From: Actinomycetes bacterium
GTDB lineage: Bacteria > Actinomycetota > Actinomycetes > Streptosporangiales > Streptosporangiaceae
Length of the DNA stretch: 45,428 bases
Assembly: GCA_025964615.1 (NCBI GenBank)
Contig: JAOPYM010000075.1
Coordinates: 1 to 45,428, forward strand
Reading direction: 5' to 3'
The notes beneath the pieces were generated by a model. It worked only from the letters and a program-made list of their open reading frames with translations, was not told the DNA's origin and did no database searches. This document shows, piece by piece, positions 33,594 through 42,694 of the stretch (its first letter is position 1; the number at the start of each line of letters is the position of its first letter). A program made the position numbers and the translations under genes.

Positions 33594-36500
33594 GCACCCC
33601 TATCGCGATCGTCGGAGTGGGGGCGATCTACCCGGGGGCGGGGAACGCCGCGGACTTCTGGGGCAACATCAGAGCCGGGGTCGACGCGATCTCCGAGGTA
33701 CCGGCGCACCGCTGGGACCCCGGCCTGTACTACGACCCGTCGTCGTACGAGAGCCCGCGCAGCGACCGGTTCTACTGCCGCAGGGGCGGGTTCGTCGACG
33801 GCCTTGCGACCTTCGACCCGGTCGCGTTCGGCATCATGCCGTCGGCGGTTGCCGGCATCGAACCTGACCAGTTGCTCGCGCTCCGTACGGCCGCCGACGC
33901 CATCGCCGACGCCGGCGGAGAAGCGCGGCTGCCCGACCGGGCGAGGATCGGTGTGATCATCGGCCGGGGTGGCTACCTCACCCCGGGAGTCGCCCGTTTC
34001 GACCAGCTCGTCCGTACCTCCCACCAGCTCGTCGGGGCGCTCAGGGACCTGGTCCCCGATCTGGGGGAAGAGCGGCTCGAACTGGTCAGGCAGGCCTTCC
34101 GTGACCGGCTCGGCCCGGACGGGGCCGACGACTCCATCGGCCTGGTGCCCAGCTTCGCGGCCGCCCGGATCGCCAACCGCTTCGACCTGCGCGGGCCCGC
34201 CCACACCATCGACGCGGCCTGCGCGTCGTCGCTGGTCGCGGTCGAACAGGCCATGCGGATGCTCCGCGACGGACAGTGCGACGCGATGCTCGCCGGGGCC
34301 GTCCACCACGCCCACCACGCCACCGTCTGGAGCGTGTTCAACCGGCTCCGCGTGCTCAGCCGCTCCCAGCACATCAGGCCGTTCTCCAGCGATGCCGACG
34401 GCACGCTCCTGTCGGAGGGCACCGGTGTCGTCGTGCTCAAACGGCTCGGTGACGCCCAGCGTGCGGGCGACCGGATCTACGCGGTGATCCGGGGCGCGGG
34501 CAGCTCCAGCGACGGCCGGGCCGGCGGCCTGATGAGCCCGGTCACCGCCGGTCAGGTCCTCGCCGTGGAACGAGCCTGGCAGGACGCCGGCCTGGACCCC
34601 CGAGCGCCGGGCGCCGTCGGCCTGATCGAGGCGCACGGCACCGGTACCCCGGCCGGCGACGGCGTCGAGCTGGACACCCTCCTTCAGGTGTTCGGCACGG
34701 CAGGCACCCCCATCGGCCTCGGCACGGTCAAGTCGATGATCGGGCATGCGATGCCGGCCGGCGGGATGGCCGGCCTCATCAAGGCCGCCCTTGCCCTGCA
34801 CGACGCCGTTCTCCCGCCGACCCTGTACGCGACCGACCCCCACCCGGCCCTCACCGGAACCCGCTTCACCCTCCTCACCGACGCGTTGGACTGGGAACCG
34901 GCCGAGGGCACCCCCCGCCGCGCCGCGGTCAACGCCTTCGGCTTCGGCGGAGCCAACGCCCACCTCCTCCTCGAGGAGGACCCCACCCCGTTGACTCGTG
35001 GCGTTTCCCGCACCCGGGGACCCCTCCGGTGCGGGAAACGCCACGAGTCAACGGAGCGGGTGCTGCGGTTGCGGGCGGGGTCGGTGGGGGAGCTCGGGGT
35101 GATGCTGGGGGCTCCGGACGAGGAGCTCATCGGGCAGGCCGACGGGGAGCTCGGGTTCCCTGGCGGCCCCGAACTGCCGGGGGGTTGCCGGCTCGCCATC
35201 GTGGACCCGACTCCTCGGCGCCTTGAGCTGGCCCGGACGATCGTGGAGCGCGGCTCGGCATGGCGGGGTCGCAGCGGCATCTGGTTCTCGCCGGTGCCAT
35301 TGCTCACGGCGGGCGGCCGGATCGCCTTCCTGTTCCCCGGTTTCGAGCCGGTCTTCGAACCGCGCATCGACGACGTCGCCGCCTATTTCGGGCTCGGCCT
35401 TCCGGAGCTGACCGGCCGCACCGACCTCATCGGTCACGCCACCGACGTGATCGCTGTCGGGCGGCTGCTGGCCGGGGCGTTGCGCGAGCTGGGCGTCGAA
35501 CCCGATGTCGCCGCCGGGCACAGCCTGGGTGAGTGGACGGCCATGAACGTCTTCGGTATGTACGAGCAGGACGCCGCCGACGTGTTCCTGGCGGCCTTGG
35601 ACCACACCGAGCTGAAGGTTCCCGACGTCGCCTACGCGGCGCTCGGCTGCGGTGCGGAGCGGGCTGGGGCGGTGGTCGCCGATCTCGACGGCCTGGTGGT
35701 CAGCCACGACAACTGCCCGCACCAGTCGGTGATCTGCGGCCCGCCCGCACAGGTTCGCAGGGCGCTCGACCGGCTCTGGTCGGAGGGGGTGCTCGGCCAG
35801 GAACTCCCCTTCCGCTCCGGATTCCACACGCCGATGGCCGAGGCCTATCTGGGACCGGTGCACCGGTCCTTTGCGGCGCTGTCCATCCGCCGTCCCGAGG
35901 TCCCGCTCTGGTCGGCGACCACGGTAGCGCCGTTCCCCGAGGACCCCGACGAGGTCCGCGCCCTGGTCGTACGGCACCTCCTCGAGCCGGTACGGTTCAG
36001 CGCGCTCGTCCGTGCGCTGCACGACAACGGGGTGCGGGCCTTCATCCAGGTCGGCCCGGGCAGCCTCACCGGCTTCGTCGGGGACTCCCTGAGTGACTCG
36101 CCGGCCGAGCGCGAGTTCCTGGCGATGGCGGTGAACGTCCCGAAACGGGACGGGATCGCGCAACTTCGCCGCGTCGCCGCCGCACTGTGGACCGAGGGGT
36201 ACATCCCGCCCGCCACAGCCGAGGAGGCCCCACCTCAGCGGGACGGGGTCACCCTCGATCTGGGGTCTCCGCTGGTCAGGCTCGACGGGGTCCTGCCGGC
36301 CGTCGCGCAGGTCCCGCCGCTCGCCGAGGGTGTGCCCGCCCCGCTGCTCGCCGAGTTCTACGCGCTCCTGCACGATGCGACCGCCACCGCCCGGACCGTA
36401 CTCGGAGCCCTGGGGCGGCGGTCCGTCACCGAGCGGGTGTTCTCGCTGGAGACGATGGACCACGTCGCCGACCACTGCCTGATCCCGCAGCGCGAAGGCT

Positions 36501-37876
36501 GGCCGGAGCCGTCCGACCGGTTCCCTGTGGTCCCGCTGACCACGCTCCTGGAGGTGATGGCGGAGACGGCGCGGGAGCTGCTGCCGGACCTGGTCGTGAC
36601 GGGCGTGGAGAACGTGCGCGCGCTCAGATGGGTGGTGGCCGACCCGCCGACCACCGTGACGATCCGCGCGAGCCAGGACGGCCCCGGCCGGGTCAAGGTG
36701 GTCATCGACGGCCACGCCGACGGAACGGTGCTGCTCGCCGACCGCTACCCGGCGGCGCCAGCCCCGGACCGCACCCCGCTCAGCGGCGAGGGGCCGCCCC
36801 CGGTCACCGCCGAACGGCTCTACTCCGAACGGTGGATGTTCCACGGTCCCCGCTACCAGGGGGTCAGCGAGATCGGCGCGCTGGCCAAGGACGGCCTGCG
36901 CGGGATCTTGACGTCCCTGCCGGCACCGGGCGCGCTCCTCGACAGTGCCGGGCAGTTGCTCGGCCACTGGATCCAGGTGCGTGAGGAGACCGCCCGTACG
37001 GTCTTCCCGACCGGCATCGAACGGGTCGAGTGGTACGGGCCGCCGCCCCCGCACGGGGAGCGGCTGCCCATCACCTGCCGCAACCGTCTCCTGTCCGACA
37101 CCACGATGCGCGGGGACGGCGAAGTGCTCGATGCCGGCGGCCGGGTCCGGGTCCGGGTCACCGGCTGGACCACCCACCGGTTCTTCACCGATGAGCTGGT
37201 CTGGCGGATGAAGTTCACCCCGGAGCTGGCCGGGATCGGCGAGCCGCAGCCGGGTGGCTGGTGTCTGGCCCGCCGGCGCTGGGACGGCGCCGCCTCCCGC
37301 GACCTGCTGATGCGCCAGTACCTGAACGCCACCGAGCGGGCCGAGTACGACCGGCTCACGCTGCGCGCGCGCAACCCCTGGCTGCTCGGCCGGATCGCCG
37401 CCAAGGACGCCGTACGCCACCGGCTCTGGGAACGCGGCCACGGCCCGCTCTTCCCGGCCGAGCTGACCGTGCGCAACGACGCCGCGGGCAGGCCCGAGGT
37501 GATCGGGCCGTTCAAGGCGCCGCTGACCGTGTCGATCGCGCACACCGCCGAGCTGGGAGTGGCGCTGGTACGGCCCGCACCCCTGGCGGCCGGCATCGAC
37601 ATCGAGGCCGACCAGGAGCGTGGCGGCGCGGCCGCGGACATCGCGCTCACCGAGGGGGAACGGGCGCTGCTCGACCGGGTCGGCTTCATCCGGCTGTGGA
37701 CTGCCAAGGAGGCCGCCGCGAAGGCGGCGGGGACCGGGCTGCGGGGGCGGCCGAAGGACTTCGTGGTCACCGCCGCCGACGGCGACCGGATGACCGTCGC
37801 CACCGAGGCCGGCATCACGCGGGTCCGGTCCCGTCTGCTCGACGGGCACATCGTGACATGGACATGGGGGCAGTAG
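33590..37876 (+). CDS. Iterative synthase subunit 2: KS-AT-DH-phosphopantetheinyl transferase
   Basis: A 1428-residue partner of the upstream synthase, joined by a GTGA overlap. KS (1-465) is complete, with DAACASS, EAHGTGT and GHAMPAGG, so it is not a chain-length factor. A linker follows that contains a translated hairpin repeat (residues about 467-489). AT (580-870) has GHSLGEW and FHTPM but appears to lack the Arg that binds malonyl's carboxylate, suggesting a starter or non-carboxylated acyl group. The hot-dog dehydratase region (about 940-1210) includes METMDHVADH-like LETMDHVADHCLIP and DSAGQLLGHWI. The C terminus is a Sfp/EntD-like transferase (GIDIEADQE, then WTAKEAAAKAAGTGL) that would load pantetheine on the ACPs. 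Confidence 0.92.
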   Translation: MSTPIAIVGVGAIYPGAGNAADFWGNIRAGVDAISEVPAHRWDPGLYYDPSSYESPRSDRFYCRRGGFVDGLATFDPVAFGIMPSAVAGIEPDQLLALRTAADAIADAGGEARLPDRARIGVIIGRGGYLTPGVARFDQLVRTSHQLVGALRDLVPDLGEERLELVRQAFRDRLGPDGADDSIGLVPSFAAARIANRFDLRGPAHTIDAACASSLVAVEQAMRMLRDGQCDAMLAGAVHHAHHATVWSVFNRLRVLSRSQHIRPFSSDADGTLLSEGTGVVVLKRLGDAQRAGDRIYAVIRGAGSSSDGRAGGLMSPVTAGQVLAVERAWQDAGLDPRAPGAVGLIEAHGTGTPAGDGVELDTLLQVFGTAGTPIGLGTVKSMIGHAMPAGGMAGLIKAALALHDAVLPPTLYATDPHPALTGTRFTLLTDALDWEPAEGTPRRAAVNAFGFGGANAHLLLEEDPTPLTRGVSRTRGPLRCGKRHESTERVLRLRAGSVGELGVMLGAPDEELIGQADGELGFPGGPELPGGCRLAIVDPTPRRLELARTIVERGSAWRGRSGIWFSPVPLLTAGGRIAFLFPGFEPVFEPRIDDVAAYFGLGLPELTGRTDLIGHATDVIAVGRLLAGALRELGVEPDVAAGHSLGEWTAMNVFGMYEQDAADVFLAALDHTELKVPDVAYAALGCGAERAGAVVADLDGLVVSHDNCPHQSVICGPPAQVRRALDRLWSEGVLGQELPFRSGFHTPMAEAYLGPVHRSFAALSIRRPEVPLWSATTVAPFPEDPDEVRALVVRHLLEPVRFSALVRALHDNGVRAFIQVGPGSLTGFVGDSLSDSPAEREFLAMAVNVPKRDGIAQLRRVAAALWTEGYIPPATAEEAPPQRDGVTLDLGSPLVRLDGVLPAVAQVPPLAEGVPAPLLAEFYALLHDATATARTVLGALGRRSVTERVFSLETMDHVADHCLIPQREGWPEPSDRFPVVPLTTLLEVMAETARELLPDLVVTGVENVRALRWVVADPPTTVTIRASQDGPGRVKVVIDGHADGTVLLADRYPAAPAPDRTPLSGEGPPPVTAERLYSERWMFHGPRYQGVSEIGALAKDGLRGILTSLPAPGALLDSAGQLLGHWIQVREETARTVFPTGIERVEWYGPPPPHGERLPITCRNRLLSDTTMRGDGEVLDAGGRVRVRVTGWTTHRFFTDELVWRMKFTPELAGIGEPQPGGWCLARRRWDGAASRDLLMRQYLNATERAEYDRLTLRARNPWLLGRIAAKDAVRHRLWERGHGPLFPAELTVRNDAAGRPEVIGPFKAPLTVSIAHTAELGVALVRPAPLAAGIDIEADQERGGAAADIALTEGERALLDRVGFIRLWTAKEAAAKAAGTGLRGRPKDFVVTAADGDRMTVATEAGITRVRSRLLDGHIVTWTWGQ
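34988..35054. repeat. Dispersed hairpin element, copy 3, inside the synthase coding sequence
   Basis: Perfect 27-base arms (34988-35014 and 35028-35054) around a 13-base loop. The arm begins CCGTTGACTCGTGG and ends CCCGCACC. It is translated in frame as PLTRGVSRTRGPLRCGKRHE and neighbours, directly after the end of the KS domain (GFGGANAHLLLEEDP). Relative to copies 1 and 2, one G-C pair of the stem is swapped to C-G on both arms, so base pairing is preserved. Confidence 0.95.
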
Positions 37877-38160
37877 TGGACAACGACGTTCTGGACGAGG
37901 TCGTCCGGATGCTCGTCGACGTGATCGGCGAGGACTTCCTGCTGGACGTCGAGGTGGGCCGCGGCACCACTTTCAATGAGGACCTGGCAATGGAGAGCAT
38001 CGAGTTCGTCGCGCTCGCCGAACGGCTGCAACAGGTCTACCAGGGACGGGTGGACTTCGCCGCCTTCGTCGCCGGACTGGACCTCGACGAGATCATGACC
38101 ATGCGGGTCGGTGACCTGGTGGCCCACATCGAGTCCCGCCTGACCGCATCCGCCGCCTGA
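37876..38160 (+). CDS. Free-standing acyl carrier protein
   Basis: A 94-residue ACP. The phosphopantetheine serine sits in FNEDLAMESIEFVALAERLQ, a four-helix ACP pattern with M-E-S in place of the usual D-S-L. The GTG start overlaps the synthase stop codon by one base (TAGTG) and GGGGG lies just upstream; in-frame ATG codons further back fall inside the synthase gene. Its likely activator is the transferase domain of the preceding protein. Because subunit 1 already holds an ACP, this second carrier may receive the finished chain or carry a starter or sugar-linked intermediate (inference). Confidence 0.88.
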   Translation: MDNDVLDEVVRMLVDVIGEDFLLDVEVGRGTTFNEDLAMESIEFVALAERLQQVYQGRVDFAAFVAGLDLDEIMTMRVGDLVAHIESRLTASAA

Positions 38161-38861
38161 TGGTCTACGTGCAGGCGACCGGAGCCCGGTTCCACCTGGT
38201 GGAGCTCGGGCCGTCGTGCGGCGGGCCCGTCGTCATGCTGCACGGGCTGTTCACTGGCAGCGCGGCGTCGTGGTACTTCACTGCGGCCCCCGCGATAGCC
38301 CGTACCCGGCCCGTACGCCTGATCGACTGGCGCGGGCACGGTCTCAGCGAGTGCACGCCGACCGGGTACGACTCGGCCACGATGGTCGCGGACCTGAACG
38401 AACTGACCTGCGACCTGCCGCCGTTCGCGATCGCCGGGCACAGCTACGGCGCCGTGGTCGCGGTGTGGTTCGCGCTCGCCCATCCGGGGCGGGTCACCCG
38501 GCTCGCCCTGGTGGAGCCGCCGTTCTCACCAGCCCCCGACCGGGCGGTCGACCTGATCCGGGTCCCCACCAGGTGCACCAGGATGCTCTTGGAACGGACC
38601 TCCGTACTCCACGACCTCGCCGCCGAGCCGCCGATCACCGAGTCCGAGCTCGGCCGCCTCACCGGGCTGCCCGTCCTGTCGGTCACCGGTACGCGGTCGC
38701 CGTTCCGGGCCACTGCGCAACTGATCGGCCGCGCGCTGCCCGGCGCCCGCCAGCACCTGCTCGGGGGCGGCCACGACCTGCACATCAGCGCCAAGGCGCG
38801 GCTCACCCCACTGCTCAGAGAGTTCCTTGCGGCAACACCACCAGGAGAAGACGTTGGCTGA
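38160..38861 (+). CDS. Alpha/beta hydrolase 1
   Basis: A 233-residue hydrolase with the oxyanion segment MLHGLFTGSAASWYF, the nucleophile elbow AIAGHSYGAVVA (Ser at about residue 96) and the catalytic His near the end (LLGGGHDLHIS). It has no signal peptide, so it acts in the cytoplasm. One-base stop/start overlap (TGATG) with the ACP gene. In this setting it is probably a thioesterase or acyltransferase that releases or transfers the chain from an ACP. A second, diverged copy follows, so the two may act at different steps. Confidence 0.88.
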   Translation: MVYVQATGARFHLVELGPSCGGPVVMLHGLFTGSAASWYFTAAPAIARTRPVRLIDWRGHGLSECTPTGYDSATMVADLNELTCDLPPFAIAGHSYGAVVAVWFALAHPGRVTRLALVEPPFSPAPDRAVDLIRVPTRCTRMLLERTSVLHDLAAEPPITESELGRLTGLPVLSVTGTRSPFRATAQLIGRALPGARQHLLGGGHDLHISAKARLTPLLREFLAATPPGEDVG

Positions 38862-39678
38862 AGTGACCACCCGGGGCGTGCGGTTCCACGTCCAGACCAT
38901 GCCGGCCTCCTCGGGCGACAGCGGCGCCCCGATCGTGGTGTTCGTGCACGGGCTCGTCATGGACAACCTGTCGAGCTTCTACTACACGCTGGCGGGACCG
39001 GTCGCCGCCGCCGGGGCCGAGTCGGTCCTGTACGACCTGCGCGGCCACGGCCGATCGCAGCGCCCGCCGTCCGGCTACGGTGCCGCCGACGCCGTCGCCG
39101 ATCTGTTCGGCATCCTCGACGCGCTCGGCCACCACCGGCCGGTGTTCCTCGTCTCCAACAGTTTCGGCGGGGTCGTCGCACTGAACGCCGCGCTGGCCCG
39201 CCCGTCCCGCATCGCCGGCCTTGTCCTGATCGAGTCGTACGGCCCGGCCGAGCGGACCGGCGAGTGGACCGAGGACATGCTCAACACGCTGAGCAAGTCC
39301 GCGCTGATCCTGGAGTACGAGCGCCTCGCCGACCAGCTGTCGGCGATCGGCTGGCGGCAGCCCGCCAGGCAGGCCGTCACCTGCGACGCGCTCATCAACG
39401 GCACGACACTGCTCGACGACCTGGCGGCGGTGGAACCGATCCGGCCCGCAGACCTGGCCGACGTGACCTGCCCGGTGCTGGCCGTCTACGGAGAGCACTC
39501 CGATGTGCTGGACGCGGGCCGCCTGCTGGCCAGGCACGTCCCCGGCTGCACGCTGTACGTGCTCGCCGGGCACGCGCACACCGTGCTCCGAGAGGGGACC
39601 GGCGAACTCCTCGATGTCCTGCTCGGCTGGCTGTCAGAGCACGCCGGGATCAACGCACCGATGAAGGCGGGGGTATGA
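38854..39678 (+). CDS. Alpha/beta hydrolase 2
   Basis: A 274-residue hydrolase. Motifs: FVHGLVMDNLSSFYYTLAGP, LYDLRGHGRS, the nucleophile elbow LVSNSFGGVVAL (Asn instead of Gly/His before Ser), an acid in VYGEHSDVLDAG and the His in LAGHAHTVL. The fold is complete, but the elbow N-S-F-G-G is unusual for the family and may change specificity. I chose the TTG start at 38854, with AGGAGA five bases upstream, which overlaps the previous gene by eight bases; longer starts upstream lack a ribosome site. Similar in placement to hydrolase 1 and a second candidate for chain release or transacylation. Confidence 0.86.
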   Translation: MAEVTTRGVRFHVQTMPASSGDSGAPIVVFVHGLVMDNLSSFYYTLAGPVAAAGAESVLYDLRGHGRSQRPPSGYGAADAVADLFGILDALGHHRPVFLVSNSFGGVVALNAALARPSRIAGLVLIESYGPAERTGEWTEDMLNTLSKSALILEYERLADQLSAIGWRQPARQAVTCDALINGTTLLDDLAAVEPIRPADLADVTCPVLAVYGEHSDVLDAGRLLARHVPGCTLYVLAGHAHTVLREGTGELLDVLLGWLSEHAGINAPMKAGV

Positions 39679-40895
39679 CGATGGTACGCAGAGCGAAGAT
39701 GCCGACGCTGCAGGACCTGGGCGTGAAGAACATCGCGCCGCCCGCGAAACGCTTCCTCTTCGTGGTTCCACCGCTGACCGGGCACATCAACCCGACGGTC
39801 GCGGTCGGCGCCGAACTGGCCAGGCGCGGGCACGAGGTGGCATGGGCCGGACATCCGGAGGTGGTCGGCCCGCTGCTCGAACCGGGCTCAGTGTTGTACC
39901 CGGTGCGGGACGAGGCCCTGGCGGACCGCCTGGAGACCGCCAGGGCGGAGTGGCTGGGCTTGCGCGGGCCTGCGGCCCTGCAGTTCCTGTGGGAGGAGTT
40001 CCTCGTGCCGCTCGGGCACGCCATGATGCCCGGCGTCGAGGCGGCCATCGAGGCGTTCCGGCCCGACGTGGTGGTGACCGACCAGCAGGCGCTGGCCGGC
40101 GCGGCGGCGGCCCGGCGCAACGACCTGCCGTGGGCCACCTCGGCGACCACCTCGGCCGAGCTCACCGACCCGCTGGCGGGCGTGCCGAAGGTCGCCGACT
40201 GGGTGAGCGGACTGCTGGCCGGCTTCCAGCGGCCGTACGGGCTGGAGGCGTTCGACCTGAGGTTCTCCGACCATCTCGTGCTCGCGTTCAGCACCGCCGC
40301 GCTGATCGGGGACACCTCGGAGTTCCCCGACCACTACGCGTTCGTCGGGCCCGCACTGGGCCGCCCGTCCGGCGGTACCGGCTTCCCGTGGGAGTGGCTG
40401 TCGGGGCCCGCCATCCTGGTCACCCTGGGAACCGTCAACGGCTCCGCGGGCGAGCGGTTCTTCCAGGTCGCCGCGGACGCCGTGCGGGACCTGGACGTGC
40501 AGGCGGTCTTCGTGGCCCCGGACGGTGTGCTCATCGACGCCCCGCCGAACGTGCTGGTACGGCCGTACGTCCCGCAACTCGACCTGCTCCCGCACCTGTC
40601 CGCCGTCGTCACGCACGGCGGCCACAACACGGTGTGCGAGGCGCTCGCGCACGGGCTGCCACTGGTAGTGGCCCCGATCCGCGATGACCAGCCTGTCATC
40701 GCCGGTCAGGTCGAGGCGGCGGGCGCCGGGGTCACCGTCATGTTCAGCAGGGTCCAGGCGCCCGAGCTCCGCGAGGCCATCACCCAGGTGCTGACCGGCG
40801 ACGCCCACCGCGCCGCCGCCCGCCGGATACGGGACTCCTTCGCCGCGGCCGGGGGCGCCTCCGCCGCCGCCGACCGCCTGGAGAAGCTCACGTGA
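39675..40895 (+). CDS. UGT/GT1-family glycosyltransferase
   Basis: A 406-residue GT-B enzyme related to macrolide and UDP-type glycosyltransferases. The N-terminal domain starts FLFVVPPLTGHINPTVAVGAELARRGHEV with the GH loop that holds the catalytic His. The donor site is the PSPG-like VTHGGHNTVCEALAHGLPLVV followed by DDQPVIAGQVEAAGAG. No signal peptide or membrane span. ATGA overlap with the preceding gene. It probably attaches a sugar, from a nucleotide donor, to the released acyl or polyketide product; the sugar is unknown, though the galactokinase-like neighbour hints at a hexose link. Confidence 0.92.
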   Translation: MTMVRRAKMPTLQDLGVKNIAPPAKRFLFVVPPLTGHINPTVAVGAELARRGHEVAWAGHPEVVGPLLEPGSVLYPVRDEALADRLETARAEWLGLRGPAALQFLWEEFLVPLGHAMMPGVEAAIEAFRPDVVVTDQQALAGAAAARRNDLPWATSATTSAELTDPLAGVPKVADWVSGLLAGFQRPYGLEAFDLRFSDHLVLAFSTAALIGDTSEFPDHYAFVGPALGRPSGGTGFPWEWLSGPAILVTLGTVNGSAGERFFQVAADAVRDLDVQAVFVAPDGVLIDAPPNVLVRPYVPQLDLLPHLSAVVTHGGHNTVCEALAHGLPLVVAPIRDDQPVIAGQVEAAGAGVTVMFSRVQAPELREAITQVLTGDAHRAAARRIRDSFAAAGGASAAADRLEKLT

Positions 40896-42694
40896 ACCTG
40901 CTGGACTGGCTGCCGGTGGCGACGGCCGGAGGGCTCATCCTCAACGCGGTCCGGCTGCGCGACAGGCTGTCGGGGCTGCGCCGGGTCCGGCCCGCCGAAT
41001 CCGCTCGCGACGACTACGCCGTGATCACAGGCGTGGGCGCCGACCTGCACGAACGGGTCAGGTCGGCGGCGATCGCGCACGCCCACCGGACCGGCGCGCA
41101 GGTCCTCGACCTCGTCCCCTGCGACCTGCCCGTCCAGCGGGTACTCGACCTGGCACGCAGCGCCGACCTCGGGTCGTATGCGAGGAACCTCGCGGGTCCG
41201 GGCAGGGGTGCCGGGCACGCGATGCTGGTCGCCCCCGGCGTCCTTTCGCGGGCCGCGAGCGCTGCCGGGACCCTGGAGCCGGGCGAGTTCGGCGCAGCCA
41301 CCGCCCGGCTGCGGCAGTACGCGGCGACGGCCGGAATCGTCGTCGTGCCCGGACCCGCCGCGGCATCGACCGGCGCATCGCGGCGTGCCTGGCTGCGCGG
41401 ACTCGGGGAGCCGGTGGAACTGATCCTGGCCGGCACGGTGGCCGCCTGGACGCTGGTCCTGGCAGGGCTGCTGATCCAGCCCGCCGTGGGTCTCGCGGCG
41501 CTCGGGGCGTACTGCGCCGTGCCGTACATCGTCTGCGCCGGAACTGCGCTGAGGCCGCGCGATCTGCACCGCGCCGCGCTCCTGCGGCCCGTACTGACCC
41601 CGTGGACCTGCTGGCGGACGCTGCGCGGCCCGCGTTCCTCATGGGAACTCGACCGGACAGCCCGCCTCGACGAGGCCCGCGCCCACTACCGGCCCGAACT
41701 CGCGCAGGGGGTCGAACGGTTCCTGGAACGGCCGCGCAATGACTGCCCGTGGTGCGGGTCGCTCGCCGTGGAACTGCACGTGTCGTGCCGGGACATCATT
41801 CAGGCCAAGCCCGGCCGTTTCCGCCTGGACCGGTGCCGGGACTGCGGGCACGTCTTCCAGAACCCCCGGCTGACCGTGGCCGGTCTGGACTTCTACTACC
41901 GCGACGTCTACGACGGCCTCGGTGCGGAGGCGGCCGAGCGGGTCTTCGCAGGCCAGGCCTCCTGGTACCGGGCCCGGGCCGCGATGGTCGCCGCGCACAC
42001 CGACCCGGTGACCTGGCTGGACGTCGGTACCGGGCACGGGCACTTCCCGCGTACCGCCGCCGCCGTACTCCCCGGCACCGTGTTCGACGGGCTCGACCTG
42101 GGAGACGGGGTGGCCGAGGCACAGCGTCGCGGCTGGATCCGGCGGGGCTACCGGGGGCAGTTCCCCGAACTGGTGGACGAGCTGGCCGGACGGTACGACG
42201 TGATCAGCATGCACCACTACCTCGAGCACACCCGCGACCCGTTCAACGAACTGGACACCGCCGTAAAGGTGCTCGGACCCGGCGGTCACCTGATCATCGA
42301 GGTACCCGACCCGGAGTGCGTCTACGGCCGGTTGCTGCGCGGCTTCTGGATCCCGTGGCTGCCCCCGCAGCACCAGCACCTGTTCCCGATCGAGAACCTC
42401 AAACGGGCGCTCACCGCACGCGGTATGGAGGTGGTGGCGGAGGCCCGCAGGTCCGCCCAGCAGGGCCCCGACCTGCCCGGGGCCGTGCTCGCCGCGCTGA
42501 ACCTGCTGGGCCCGGACCCCGCACGGCCCTGGGGCCCGGCGCCCGGCATGGCCGATCACGGACGGCGGGTGCTCGCGCTGCTGCTGGCCGGGCCGCTGCT
42601 GCTCGTCGCGTTCGGCGCGCAGTACGCGATGCGGCCGTTCGTCCGCTCGCACTCCAACGCCTACCGGATACTCGCCCGCGTGGCGGCGGGATGA
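40892..42694 (+). CDS. Membrane module fused to zinc-ribbon SAM methyltransferase
   Basis: A 600-residue fusion. Residues 1-270 are not recognised: a soluble N-terminal part (VITGVGADLHERVRSAAIAHAH), then helices near 175-215 (EPVELILAGTVAAWTLVLAGLL and the next span). A zinc ribbon follows: CPWCGS (about 286) and CRDCGHVFQNPRLT (about 317). Then comes a class I methyltransferase with motif I TWLDVGTGHGHFP (about 373), a D in DGLDLGDG, and HHYLEHTRDPFNEL. A last membrane helix (about 555-585) ends the protein. The Cys pair plus QNPRLT resembles sugar C-methyltransferases. Its GTG overlaps the preceding stop (GTGA). It may tailor a lipid-linked sugar at the membrane; the N-terminal role is open. 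Confidence 0.85.
   Translation: MNLLDWLPVATAGGLILNAVRLRDRLSGLRRVRPAESARDDYAVITGVGADLHERVRSAAIAHAHRTGAQVLDLVPCDLPVQRVLDLARSADLGSYARNLAGPGRGAGHAMLVAPGVLSRAASAAGTLEPGEFGAATARLRQYAATAGIVVVPGPAAASTGASRRAWLRGLGEPVELILAGTVAAWTLVLAGLLIQPAVGLAALGAYCAVPYIVCAGTALRPRDLHRAALLRPVLTPWTCWRTLRGPRSSWELDRTARLDEARAHYRPELAQGVERFLERPRNDCPWCGSLAVELHVSCRDIIQAKPGRFRLDRCRDCGHVFQNPRLTVAGLDFYYRDVYDGLGAEAAERVFAGQASWYRARAAMVAAHTDPVTWLDVGTGHGHFPRTAAAVLPGTVFDGLDLGDGVAEAQRRGWIRRGYRGQFPELVDELAGRYDVISMHHYLEHTRDPFNELDTAVKVLGPGGHLIIEVPDPECVYGRLLRGFWIPWLPPQHQHLFPIENLKRALTARGMEVVAEARRSAQQGPDLPGAVLAALNLLGPDPARPWGPAPGMADHGRRVLALLLAGPLLLVAFGAQYAMRPFVRSHSNAYRILARVAAG

Noticed and set aside
35048-37849. Long open frame on the minus strand opposite synthase subunit 2
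   Set aside because: Same GC artefact; no recognisable domain and no ribosome site.
26922-37876. Enediyne polyketide synthase
   Set aside because: KS, AT, ACP, KR, DH and transferase domains are all present. However, they are split over two proteins with an extra KS and AT and N-terminal flavin barrels, and none of the usual enediyne companion genes (thioesterase and accessory cassette) is present.
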